Both the position numbers and the translations under genes were made by a program. A stretch of 64,000 nt of DNA, from the NCBI RefSeq assembly GCF_032598905.1, contig NZ_CP122458.1, positions 3,472,001 to 3,536,000 of the forward strand. The letters run 5' to 3'. Below, one piece after another: positions 34,419 to 42,318 of this stretch. Numbering within the stretch: the first letter of the stretch is position 1; every line of letters starts with the position of its first letter. The notes beneath the pieces are model-generated. The model was not told where the DNA came from, made no database searches, and saw only the letters and a list, made by a program, of their open reading frames with translations. The DNA is from Streptomyces sp. 11x1 (GTDB taxonomy: Bacteria > Actinomycetota > Actinomycetes > Streptomycetales > Streptomycetaceae).

Positions 34419-35246
34419 ATGAGCGAGCACGAGCGACACGACGAGGCGGGCGCGCCGAACGCGCAGCCCGTGCGGAGCACACAGCACGACCCGCAGGACC
34501 GCAGCGGGGCGCGAGCCCTGTTCGTCGAGCTGCGCGCCCTGCCGGACGGCAGCGCCGAGTACGCGGAGCTGCGCAACCGGCTCGTCCGGATGCACCTGCC
34601 GCTCGTTGAGCACCTCGCACGCCGGTTCCGCAACCGCGGCGAGCCGCTGGACGACCTGACCCAGGTCGCCACCATCGGCCTGATCAAGTCCGTGGACCGC
34701 TTCGACCCGGACCGCGGCGTGGAGTTCTCCACGTACGCGACCCCGACGGTCGTCGGCGAGATCAAGCGGCACTTCCGCGACAAGGGCTGGGCGGTACGGG
34801 TGCCGCGTCGGCTCCAGGAGCTGCGGCTCGCGCTGACCACGGCCACGGCCGAGCTGTCGCAGCAGCACGGGCGTTCCCCGACGGTGCACGAGCTGGCCGA
34901 GAAGCTGGCCATCTCCGAGGAGGAGGTGCTGGAGGGCCTGGAGTCGGCCAACGCGTACTCCACACTCTCCCTGGACGTCCCCGACACCGACGACGAGTCC
35001 CCGGCGGTCGCGGACACCCTCGGCGCGGAGGACGAGGCGCTGGAGGGCGTCGAGTACCGGGAGTCTTTGAAGCCGTTGCTGGAGGACCTCCCGCCGCGCG
35101 AGAAGCGGATCCTGCTGCTGCGGTTCTTCGGCAACATGACCCAGTCGCAGATCGCCCAGGAGGTCGGCATCTCCCAGATGCACGTCTCCCGACTGCTGGC
35201 GCGCACCCTGGCGCAACTGCGGGAGAAGCTGCTCGTCGAGGAGTAG
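34419..35246 (+). CDS. sigH: SigB/SigF-type RNA polymerase sigma factor
   Basis: The core protein from ATG 34419 is 275 aa with regions 2 (DDLTQVATIGLIKSVDRFDP), 3 (VPRRLQELRLALTTATAELS) and 4 (TQSQIAQEVGISQMHVSRLL). It governs stress genes in the cytoplasm. The same frame is open back to GTG 34113 (VRDEERGTRELPAEDDGG), 17 bases after the anti-sigma stop, adding 102 acidic residues. S. coelicolor sigH is known to give several N-terminal forms, so both starts may be used. The extension contains the repeat at 34363-34397. Confidence 0.88.
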   Translation: MSEHERHDEAGAPNAQPVRSTQHDPQDRSGARALFVELRALPDGSAEYAELRNRLVRMHLPLVEHLARRFRNRGEPLDDLTQVATIGLIKSVDRFDPDRGVEFSTYATPTVVGEIKRHFRDKGWAVRVPRRLQELRLALTTATAELSQQHGRSPTVHELAEKLAISEEEVLEGLESANAYSTLSLDVPDTDDESPAVADTLGAEDEALEGVEYRESLKPLLEDLPPREKRILLLRFFGNMTQSQIAQEVGISQMHVSRLLARTLAQLREKLLVEE

Positions 35247-35986
35247 CGCGAGAGTCCCGGCGGGAGCGGAGAGAAGAAGGCCGCGGAGGTCGAGGAGGAG
35301 CGGGGCGAAGCGACGGTCGCGCCGGCGCGCGACCGGGCCACACCTCTCGACCACACCCGCACACCACGCTCACCTCGACGAACGCCACGCCCCCGGCGGC
35401 CGGCCGGTCGGCGATGCCCCCACAGGCACACGGGCACCGACGGCTTCGCCCTCCGCGACCGCGCGCCGGGTCCGAACACGGGTGCCGGCTCGCGACCGAC
35501 GCCGGAGACCTGGCGGCTGCGCGTGGGCCACGATCAGCTGCTGACTGCCCATCCGCCCCATGGAGGACCGTCCCATGGAGGACGCCCTCGCGGGCGCGGA
35601 CGTCTTCCCGGCCGCCGTCAGGCCCTCCAGGTAGCCGACCGTGCTCTCGGCGAACCGCGCGGTCGGCTCTGACCTGTCAGATGGCCCTCGCAGCAGCGAT
35701 CTTCTCCTTGAGGACCGTCTCGCCCCGGTCGCCCTCCCCTTCGGGGTCGAGGATGTGTGCCGGCGCCGGGCCGGCTCCAGAAGGCCGTCAGCGCACCCGG
35801 AGTCTTCGCTCTGCGTCCGGCTGCCCCTGCCCCGGTGGGCCCCTCGGTCCAGTGCAGCCGCCGGTCCTGTGCAGCCGCCCGGCCGACCTCGCGCTCGACT
35901 TTCGCCGCCACCCACCCCAGCAGGCTTCGGCCTTCTCGTCCGCCCGGCTGCCCGGCTGCCCGGCTGCCCGGCTGCCCGGCTGCCCG
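35247..35986. other. 740-bp gap with only degenerate coding-like segments
   Basis: No intact gene is convincing. On the minus strand, 35677-35911 can be read as VAAKVEREVGRAAAQDRR and, after a frame change, GETVLKEKIAAARAI with a stop at 35677-35679. A further minus-strand piece (FAESTVGYLEGLTAAGKTS, about 35575-35650) has strong G/C third positions in yet another frame. This pattern suggests one or two decayed genes. The right end carries the 8-bp tandem repeat. Confidence 0.4.
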
Positions 35987-35988
35987 CT
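35942..35988. repeat. 8-bp tandem repeat GCCCGGCT, five copies plus a partial one
   Basis: Five perfect units of GCCCGGCT run from 35942 to 35981, followed by GCCCGCT that merges into the stop of the membrane protein gene. It is prone to slippage. Confidence 0.85.
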
Positions 35989-36439
35989 AGGGCTTCGGTT
36001 GCTGGGTGCGGCCAGGGCCCTGGATGTCGAGGGCCTGGGTCGTGGCGGGGTTGATCAGGAGGACCAGCGCGGCCACGGCGACCACCGCCAGCGCGATGCC
36101 CGCCGGGATCGCCACGCTGTCGGCCCGCAGCAGGTTGTAGGCCACCGGCAGCGCCATGATCTGGGTGATGACGGCGGGCCCCCGGCTCCAGCTCCGCCGC
36201 AGCAGCAGCCCGCGCGCGGCGATCAGCGGCAGCAGGGCCAGCGCGATCAGGGTGATGCCGCCGGTGACGCCGGTGCTCAGGTCGTCCGCGTCACCGGTGA
36301 GGCCGACGACGAGCATGGCCCCGCCGCCCACCAGCAGGGCCACCCCCTCCAGCGCGGCCAGCGCCGCCGCGGCGGTCAGCCGCCCGGGGCGGGGCTCGGC
36401 GTCGGAGGTGTCCGGCGTGGGGGTCTGCTCAGGGCTCAC
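35987..36439 (-). CDS. Conserved integral membrane protein
   Basis: A 150-aa protein with about four membrane helices (AALAALEGVALLVGGGAMLV; ITLIALALLPLIAARGLLL; a PAVITQIMALPVAYN region; IALAVVAVAALVLLINPAT) and short polar ends. GTG 36439 (VSPEQTPTPD) is chosen; upstream residues look unstructured. I do not recognise a function. The stop lies against the 8-bp tandem repeat. It diverges from the lipid-kinase-like gene. Confidence 0.75.
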   Translation of the reverse strand: MSPEQTPTPDTSDAEPRPGRLTAAAALAALEGVALLVGGGAMLVVGLTGDADDLSTGVTGGITLIALALLPLIAARGLLLRRSWSRGPAVITQIMALPVAYNLLRADSVAIPAGIALAVVAVAALVLLINPATTQALDIQGPGRTQQPKP

Positions 36440-36582
36440 CCCTGAAGGGTAGCCCTCGCCCCGTCGCCCGCTGAGCCCCCGGTGCCCGGCCCGGTTTCCG
36501 GCACATGCACCGTGGTCGCGCGCCCCCACGTGCTCATCGTCACTACCTGATCTCTCCCTTGATCCGCACCTCGGTATGGGCC

Positions 36583-36604
36583 GGGTACCACCCAGTAGGT
36601 ACCC
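36583..36604. promoter_or_regulatory. Inverted repeat in front of the diacylglycerol kinase-like gene
   Basis: GGGTACC-N8-GGTACCC ends 8 bases before the ATG at 36613. It could be an operator, or hide a GGGTAC-type -10 of SigB-like promoters. No ribosome binding site is visible between it and the start. Confidence 0.45.
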
Positions 36605-36612
36605 TGCAACTC

Positions 36613-37584
36613 ATGCGTGCACTTCTCGTGGTCAATCCGGCGGCAACCACCACAAGCGCACGTACGCGCGATGTGCTGATCCACGCTCTCGCGAGCGAGA
36701 TGAAGCTGGAGGCGGTGACCACCGAGTACCGGGGTCACGCCCGGGATCTCGCCCGCCAGGCCGCGGAGGGCAAGGGCGACATAGAACTGGTCGTCGCGCT
36801 CGGCGGCGACGGCACGGTCAACGAGGTCGTCAACGGCCTGCTGCACCACGGCCCCGACCCCGACCGTCTGCCCCGTCTCGCCGTGGTCCCCGGCGGCTCC
36901 ACCAATGTCTTCGCCCGCGCCCTGGGTCTGCCCAACGACGCCGTGGAGGCGACCGGCGTCCTGCTCGACGCGCTGCGCGAGAGCCGGGAGCGCACCGTCG
37001 GCCTGGGCATGGCCTCCGGCACCCCGGGCACGGAGGACGAGGCGGTCCCGTCCCGCTGGTTCACCTTCTGCGCGGGCCTCGGATTCGACGCGGGTGTGAT
37101 CGGCCGGGTCGAGCAACAGCGGGAACGCGGACGGAAATCCACACACGCCCTTTACCTGCGTCAGGCTTTCCGGCAGTTTCTGGAAGAGCCCCATCGCAGA
37201 CTCGGCACGATCACTTTGGAGCGGGCCGGCGAGGACCCGATTTCCGATCTTGTGCTGTCCATAGTCTGCAACACGTCCCCGTGGACGTTTCTGGGCAATC
37301 GCCCGGTGTACGCGTCGCCTAAGGCCTCGTTCGATAAAGGTCTCGACGTGCTCGGTCTCAGCCGCATGTCGACGCCCGCGCTCGCCCGATATGGCACACA
37401 GTTGCTCACTTCGTCCCCCGAGCGGGGACCCCAGGGCAAGCACGCCACCACCCTGCACGACCTGACCGACTTCACCTTGCATTCGAAGGTGCCTCTCCCC
37501 CTCCAGATGGACGGCGACCACCTCGGACTGCGAACGAGCGTGACGTTCACAGGCGTACGCCGTGCACTGCGTGTGATTGTGTGA
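36613..37584 (+). CDS. Diacylglycerol/lipid kinase family protein
   Basis: A 323-aa protein of the DAGK catalytic family, phosphorylating a lipid with ATP. Marks: MRALLVVNPAATTTSARTRD at the start, the ATP site ELVVALGGDGTVNEVVNGLL and VVPGGSTNVFARALGLP. The C-terminal half is the usual beta-rich lid (QMDGDHLGLRTSVTF). The ATG at 36613 fits the family start exactly. The 3' third has noticeably less G/C than neighbours. The substrate (diacylglycerol, sphingoid or other) cannot be told. Confidence 0.9.
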   Translation: MRALLVVNPAATTTSARTRDVLIHALASEMKLEAVTTEYRGHARDLARQAAEGKGDIELVVALGGDGTVNEVVNGLLHHGPDPDRLPRLAVVPGGSTNVFARALGLPNDAVEATGVLLDALRESRERTVGLGMASGTPGTEDEAVPSRWFTFCAGLGFDAGVIGRVEQQRERGRKSTHALYLRQAFRQFLEEPHRRLGTITLERAGEDPISDLVLSIVCNTSPWTFLGNRPVYASPKASFDKGLDVLGLSRMSTPALARYGTQLLTSSPERGPQGKHATTLHDLTDFTLHSKVPLPLQMDGDHLGLRTSVTFTGVRRALRVIV

Positions 37585-37903
37585 GCGGAACGGGCAAAAG
37601 TCCTTCCACTCGAACGTTTAGGCCAGGATCCACCCCATGGAAGTACGGCTGTGACACAGTCGACACCGAGGAATCAAAAAAAACTTTCCGGAAGGGGTTG
37701 TATCCGCCGCTGAGGTTTGCGAGTCTCTACGTGGCGCTCGGGACAGCCCGCAACACCGGCTCAAGCAAGCGCCAGAACCCCTCCTCAATCCACAGGACCA
37801 CACCAGTCCGTCTGGTGATCGGCCCTTCACTTGTTGAGGGATTCGTGAAAGCGTTCACATTCACAAGCTAACGTGCATGTAATACCAAGGAGAGGTAGCA
37901 GCC
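37585..37903 (+). promoter_or_regulatory. 319-bp leader/promoter region of wblE
   Basis: AT-richer than its surroundings, with an AAAAAAACTTTCCGGAAGG segment near 37677-37695 and GTGAAAGCGTTCAC, an inverted repeat, near 37845-37858. A TAACGT at 37869-37874 could be a -10, but no matching -35 is convincing. No gene is seen. Confidence 0.45.
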
Positions 37904-38161
37904 ATGGACTGGCGTCACAACGCCGTTTGCCGCGAGGAAGACCCCGAGCTCTTCTTCCCCATCGGCAACACCGGTCCTGCGCTGCTGCAGATCGAGGAAG
38001 CCAAGGCTGTCTGCCGTCGCTGCCCGGTTATCGAGCAGTGTCTGCAGTGGGCGCTTGAGTCCGGCCAGGACTCCGGCGTCTGGGGTGGTCTCAGCGAGGA
38101 CGAGCGCCGCGCCATGAAGCGCCGCGCCGCCCGCAACCGGGCCCGTCAGGCATCCGCCTGA
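37904..38161 (+). CDS. wblE: WhiB-family transcriptional regulator WblE
   Basis: An 85-aa iron-sulfur regulator (WhiB1-like). Cluster ligands are Cys9, Cys37, Cys40 and Cys46 (AVCRRCPVIEQC); the turn GVWGG is at about 58-62, followed by a basic DNA-binding tail (AMKRRAARNRARQ). AGGAGAGG lies 7 bases before the ATG. WblE is present in nearly all streptomycetes and binds the principal sigma factor in its relatives. A strong hairpin follows. Confidence 0.96.
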   Translation: MDWRHNAVCREEDPELFFPIGNTGPALLQIEEAKAVCRRCPVIEQCLQWALESGQDSGVWGGLSEDERRAMKRRAARNRARQASA

Positions 38162-38270
38162 CATCCCACCCAGCAATAGCCTGAGCTTGGCGGCGCGCAC
38201 AGCGAGTGCGCATCTCCCGCCCCCGAGCCGCAGCGCGCAGTGCCCCCGGTGCGCTTAATCAGCCACGAGC

Positions 38271-38303
38271 CCGAGCCCCGGACCACATGATGGTCCGGGG
38301 CTC
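38271..38303 (+). terminator. Intrinsic terminator after wblE
   Basis: A perfect 14-bp stem (38271-38284 with 38290-38303), loop CATGA, about 110 bases after the wblE stop. Confidence 0.85.
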
Positions 38304-38409
38304 GGTGCTGTTTCGGGTACCTGTTTTGGATACGGGGACGGGTACGACGACCGTGGTGCCCCGATCCGACGAACGTGGTGCCCCGACCGGTACGGCCGCC
38401 GTACGCCCG

Positions 38410-39885
38410 CTACTTCTGGGCGCGCACCGGGATGTCCAGGATCACCTGGGTGCCCCGCTCCGGCGCCGGGACCATGTCGAAGGTGCCGCCCAACTCCCCC
38501 TCCACCAGGGTCCGTACGATCTGCAGGCCGAGGTTGCCCGAGCGGTGCGGGTCGAAGCCCTCGGGGAGGCCGACGCCGTCGTCCTGGACGGTGACGAGCA
38601 GCCGGGCCTCCTTGGAGGTGCCGCCCCGGACGGCCGAGACCTCGACCGTGCCGGTGTCCCCCTCGCGGAAACCGTGTTCGAGGGCGTTCTGCAGGATCTC
38701 GGTGAGGACCATGGACAGCGGGGTGGCGACCTCCGCGTCCAGGATGCCGAACCGTCCGGTGCGCCGGCCGGCGACCTTGCCCGGTGAGATCTCGGCGACC
38801 ATCGCGAGCACCCGGTCGGCGATCTCGTCGAACTCCACCCGCTCGTCCAGATTCTGGGACAGCGTCTCATGCACGATCGCGATCGACCCGACCCGTCGTA
38901 CGGCCTCTTCGAGGGCCTCCCGGCCGCGCTCGGACTCGATGCGCCGGGCCTGGAGACGCAACAGGGCGGCCACGGTCTGGAGGTTGTTCTTCACCCGGTG
39001 GTGGATCTCCCGGATGGTCGCGTCCTTGGTGATCAACTCGCGCTCGCGGCGCCGCAGTTCGGTCACGTCCCGCAGCAGCACCAGTGAACCGATGCGCGGA
39101 CCCTTGGGCTTGAGGGGGATCGCCCGGAACTGGATCACCCCGTCGCTGGACTCGATCTCGAACTCGCGGGGCGCCCACCCGCTCGCCAGCTTGGCGAGCG
39201 CCTCGTCGACCGGGCCCCGGGAAGGGGCGAGTTCGGCGGTCGTACGGCCGAGGTGGCAGCCCACCAGGTCTGCGGCGAGGCCGAGGCGGTGGTAGGCGGA
39301 GAGGGCGTTCGGGGAGGCGTACTGGACGATGCCGTCGGCGTCGAGCCTGATCAGCCCGTCGCCGACGCGCGGCGAGGCGTCCATGTCGACCTGCTGGTCG
39401 GGGAAGGGGAACGCGCCCGCGGCGATCATCTGGGCCAGGTCGGAGGCGCTCTGGAGGTAGGTCAGCTCCAGGCGGCTCGGGGTCCGCACGGTCAGCAGAT
39501 TGGTGTTGCGCGCGATGACGCCGAGGACGCGTCCCTCCCTGCGCACGGGGATGGACTCGACCCGTACGGGCACCTCCTCGCGCCACTCCGGGTCGCCCTC
39601 GCGGACGATCCGGCCCTCGTCGTGCGCGGCGTCGAGCAGGGGCCTCCGGCCGCGCGGGACCAGGTGGCCGACCATGTCGTCCTGGTACGAGGTGGGGCCG
39701 GTGTTGGGACGCATCTGGGCCACGGAGACATAACGGGTGCCGTCGCGCGTGGGGACCCAGAGGACCAGGTCGGCGAAGGAGAGGTCGGACAGCAACTGCC
39801 ACTCCGACACCAGCAGGTGCAGCCACTCCAGGTCGGAGTCGCTGAGGGCGGTGTGCTGGCGGACGAGTTCGTTCATGGAGGGCAC
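38410..39885 (-). CDS. pdtaS: Cytosolic sensor histidine kinase, PdtaS type (GAF-PAS-HisKA_2-HATPase)
   Basis: A 491-aa kinase without membrane segments. Residues about 1-150 are GAF-like (SDSDLEWLHLLVSEWQLLSD, with VSVAQMRPNTGPTSYQDD), about 160-275 PAS-like (LIRLDADGIVQYASPNALSA), then the HisKA_2 phosphosite REIHHRVKNNLQTVAALLRL and an ATPase domain (MVLTEILQNALEHGF; LLVTVQDDGVGLPEGF). This architecture is that of PdtaS, whose partner is the RNA-binding ANTAR regulator PdtaR; no such gene is in the window. GTG 39885 or ATG 39876 may be used. Confidence 0.9.
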   Translation of the reverse strand: MPSMNELVRQHTALSDSDLEWLHLLVSEWQLLSDLSFADLVLWVPTRDGTRYVSVAQMRPNTGPTSYQDDMVGHLVPRGRRPLLDAAHDEGRIVREGDPEWREEVPVRVESIPVRREGRVLGVIARNTNLLTVRTPSRLELTYLQSASDLAQMIAAGAFPFPDQQVDMDASPRVGDGLIRLDADGIVQYASPNALSAYHRLGLAADLVGCHLGRTTAELAPSRGPVDEALAKLASGWAPREFEIESSDGVIQFRAIPLKPKGPRIGSLVLLRDVTELRRRERELITKDATIREIHHRVKNNLQTVAALLRLQARRIESERGREALEEAVRRVGSIAIVHETLSQNLDERVEFDEIADRVLAMVAEISPGKVAGRRTGRFGILDAEVATPLSMVLTEILQNALEHGFREGDTGTVEVSAVRGGTSKEARLLVTVQDDGVGLPEGFDPHRSGNLGLQIVRTLVEGELGGTFDMVPAPERGTQVILDIPVRAQK

Positions 39886-40193
39886 GTGTGCGAGCGTACC
39901 TGGCGGTACGGAGATGACCGGAAACGGCTGCTGGAGTGGCCGGTACGGGCCCGGGAACACCCGCGGGCCGCGGCGCCTGAGAGGGACCCTCAGCCCTCCC
40001 GGCACCGCAGCCCGGAGCAACATCGACCGTGGGGTGTGCGGTCCCAGTCGGCCGAAGGATGAGGATCCGGAGCAGTCAGGGCAGAGAGCGCCGGGTCCTC
40101 GGTCCGCCTTCCTGTGCGGGGAAGACGGAGGCTTGTCGTCGCGTGCGATCGCCGGCGGCGGGCCGCTGATCGATCACATGCTCTACCACGCAT

Positions 40194-40209
40194 TGTTGAC
40201 TAGACCACT
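40194..40209. promoter_or_regulatory. DasR-responsive element (dre), weaker site upstream of nagB
   Basis: TTGACTAGACCA (40196-40207) matches 10 of 12 bases of the core TGGTCTAGACCA. Confidence 0.55.
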
Positions 40210-40377
40210 GCGTGTGTCCATGCGTTGGCGGATGTTTGTTGTTCCCCTGTCCGACATCCGCGGACGGTCCACTCGCAGAGTAGCCCGCTTCGACCCGGGG
40301 GCGGGCCGGAACGCCGCCGCCCGGCCGGTGACCGGCCTCACGCGCGACCCCTGTGGAGAGGGGTCCACCCCTGCTAG

Positions 40378-40393
40378 ATTGGTCTACACCACA
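40378..40393. promoter_or_regulatory. DasR-responsive element (dre) at nagB
   Basis: TGGTCTACACCA (40380-40391) matches 11 of 12 bases of the palindromic dre core and lies about 70 bases before the nagB start, where DasR control of nagB is known in S. coelicolor. Confidence 0.8.
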
Positions 40394-40463
40394 TGAAAGG
40401 TGCTTGACCCGCGGATTCCGGTCGAGTCCTCTTGAGTCCTACGTTCCAGATCGGCAGGCCAGC

Positions 40464-41249
40464 GTGGAAGTTGTCATCGTTCCGGATGCCAAGGCGGGTG
40501 GCGAGCTCATAGCCGAGGCGATGGCGGAGTTGCTCCGGCGGAAGCCCGACGCGTTGCTCGGGGTGGCCACGGGGTCGACCCCGCTGCCCATCTACGAGGC
40601 ACTGGCGCGGAAGGTGCGCTCGGGCTCCGTGGACGTCTCACGGGCACGGGTGGCCCAGCTCGACGAATACGTGGGGCTGCCGGCCGAGCACCCCGAGTCC
40701 TACCGCTCGGTGCTGCGACGGGAGGTACTGGAGCCGCTGGGGCTCGGCATGGACGCGTTCATGGGGCCCGACGGCACCGCCGAGGACGTGGCGGGGGCCA
40801 GCGAGGCGTACGACAGGGCGCTGGCCGAGGCGGGGGGTGTGGACCTGCAGGTGCTCGGCATAGGCACCGACGGGCACATCGGGTTCAACGAGCCGTGCTC
40901 GTCGCTCGCGTCCCGCACGCGGATCAAGACCCTCACCGAGCAGACCCGGATCGACAACGCGCGGTTCTTCGACGGCGACATCGACCAGGTGCCGCACCAC
41001 GTCATCACGCAGGGCATCGGCACGATCCTGGAGGCCCGGCACCTGGTGCTGCTCGCCACGGGCGAGGGCAAGGCGGACGCCGTCGCGGCGACCGTGGAGG
41101 GACCGGTGGCAGCTGTGTGCCCCGCGTCGGCGCTGCAGCTCCACCGCCACGCGACGGTCGTGGTGGACGAGGGCGCCGCGTCGAAGCTGAAGCTCGCGGA
41201 CTACTTCCGGCACACGTACGACAACAAGCCGGACTGGCAGGGCATCTAG
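40464..41249 (+). CDS. nagB: Glucosamine-6-phosphate deaminase
   Basis: A 261-aa cytoplasmic enzyme converting glucosamine-6-P to fructose-6-P and ammonia. Phosphate site [29 protein letters not shown] with the catalytic Asp, and [18 protein letters not shown] with Asp/His. GTG 40464 ([13 protein letters not shown]) is the family start, with weak AGG upstream. The last codons ATC-TAG contain the CTAG duplicated by the IS5-type insertion, so the stop is intact but the terminator is now about 970 bp away. Confidence 0.96.
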   Translation: MEVVIVPDAKAGGELIAEAMAELLRRKPDALLGVATGSTPLPIYEALARKVRSGSVDVSRARVAQLDEYVGLPAEHPESYRSVLRREVLEPLGLGMDAFMGPDGTAEDVAGASEAYDRALAEAGGVDLQVLGIGTDGHIGFNEPCSSLASRTRIKTLTEQTRIDNARFFDGDIDQVPHHVITQGIGTILEARHLVLLATGEGKADAVAATVEGPVAAVCPASALQLHRHATVVVDEGAASKLKLADYFRHTYDNKPDWQGI

Positions 41250-42194
41250 GGCGTGTGTCGAAAGTGGATCTTGAGCATGAGATGATCTTGATTCGTGGCA
41301 CGTGGAGATCTGACGGACGCGCAATGGGCGGTGCTGGAACCGCTGTTGCCGAAGGGCGTGAAGCCCGGACGGCCGCCGACGTGGGCCAGGCGGCAGCTGA
41401 TCGACGGCATACGGTTCCGGGTCCGCACCGGCATCCCTTGGCGGGACCTGCCCGCCGAGTACGGGCCGTGGGGCCGGGCGTACGACCTGTTCCGCCGGTG
41501 GCAGAGGGACGGTACCTGGCATCGGATCTTCACCGCGCTGCAGGCCCGGGCCGACGCGAAAGAGCTGATCACCTGGGACATCAACGTCGACTCCACGGTG
41601 TGCCGGGCCCACCAGCACGCCGCCGGGGCGAGGAAAAAGGGGAGCTGCAGAAGGAGCCGCCCGGCGGCGTCAGCGTCGAGCCGGACGACCACGGGCTCGG
41701 GCGCTCGCGCGGCGGTCTGACCACCAAGCTGCACCTGGCCGTCGAACAGGGCCAGAAGCCCTTGTCGATCGTGATCACGGCCGGCCAGCGGGGCGACTCC
41801 CCGCAGTTCGAGCCTGTCCTGAACAAGGTCCGCGTCCCGCGTCCTGGGCCGGGCAGGCCGCGCACCCGACCCAATCGCGTGCGCGCCGACAAGGCGTACG
41901 CCTCCCGGAAGAACCGCGCTTACCTGCGGCGGCGCGGGATCCGCTGCACCATCCCGGACAAGGCCGACCAGGCCCGGAACCGCAAGAAACGAGGGTCGCG
42001 CGGCGGCCGTCCGCCGAAGTTCGACCCGCAGGACTACAAGGCTCGGCACGCGGTCGAGTGCGGCATCAACCGCCTCAAAAGACACCGGGCCGTGGCCACG
42101 AGATACGACAAACTCGCGGTCCGCTACGAGGCGACCGTCCTCGTAGCGGCTATCAACGAGTGGCTGTGACCAGCACTTTCGATACACGCCCTAG
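41246..42194 (+). mobile_element. IS5-family insertion sequence with CTAG target duplication
   Basis: The element proper is about 41250-42190. Ends GGCGTGTGTCGAAAGTG (left) and, inverted, GGCGTGTATCGAAAGTG (right) differ at one base. CTAG flanks both sides (41246-41249; 42191-42194). It encodes a two-frame DDE transposase. The left CTAG belongs to the nagB stop codon. Confidence 0.93.
41295..42169 (+). CDS. IS5-family DDE transposase, two frames joined by -1 frameshift
   Basis: The first frame (41295-41720) starts [20 protein letters not shown] and has the first Asp in [13 protein letters not shown]. The second frame is entered by a -1 shift near 41634-41642, in the run AAAAAGGGG, and holds [20 protein letters not shown] (second Asp) and [20 protein letters not shown] (the Glu with K/R). 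It ends at TGA 42169. Two-frame transposases with A-rich slippery runs are normal in this IS5 subgroup, so this is programmed rather than broken. About 290 aa when fused. Confidence 0.88.
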
Positions 42195-42214
42195 GGCCGC
42201 TCGGAGTACACGTA

Positions 42215-42248
42215 GGCGCCACAGCCCGGGGAGGAGGGCTGTGGCGCC
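42215..42248 (+). terminator. Displaced terminator of nagB
   Basis: A perfect 13-bp stem GGCGCCACAGCCC (42215-42227) with GGGCTGTGGCGCC (42236-42248), followed by GGTGTGTTTCT. Without the IS5-type element it would start 20 bases after the nagB stop. It may also serve the convergent GH3 gene. Confidence 0.8.
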
Positions 42249-42318
42249 GGTGTGTTTCTCGGGGCGGGGTGGGGGCCCGGGTCGGTGCTCCCCGCCTCAA
42301 GGGCACGATGTCCCGCTT

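Larger units (their letters stand above)
39886..40463 (+). promoter_or_regulatory. 578-bp region upstream of nagB with DasR-type sites
   Basis: No credible gene. It holds the promoter of the kinase gene on the left and two dre-like sites on the right (40194-40209, 40378-40393). A long GC-rich stretch between has no recognisable signal. Confidence 0.5.

Noticed and set aside
35370..35915. A continuous 181-codon minus-strand frame as an intact gene
   Set aside because: Only its middle part has coding-like codon use; the N-terminal part is better in another frame and no homologous pattern runs through it. Described as degenerate instead.
35942..35988. 8-bp GCCCGGCT array considered as a CRISPR or iteron set
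   Set aside because: The units are contiguous without spacers and too short; it is a simple tandem repeat.
40436..40470. GGTCGAGTCC-like T-loop sequence before nagB considered as a tRNA
   Set aside because: No matching acceptor, D or anticodon stems are present around it.
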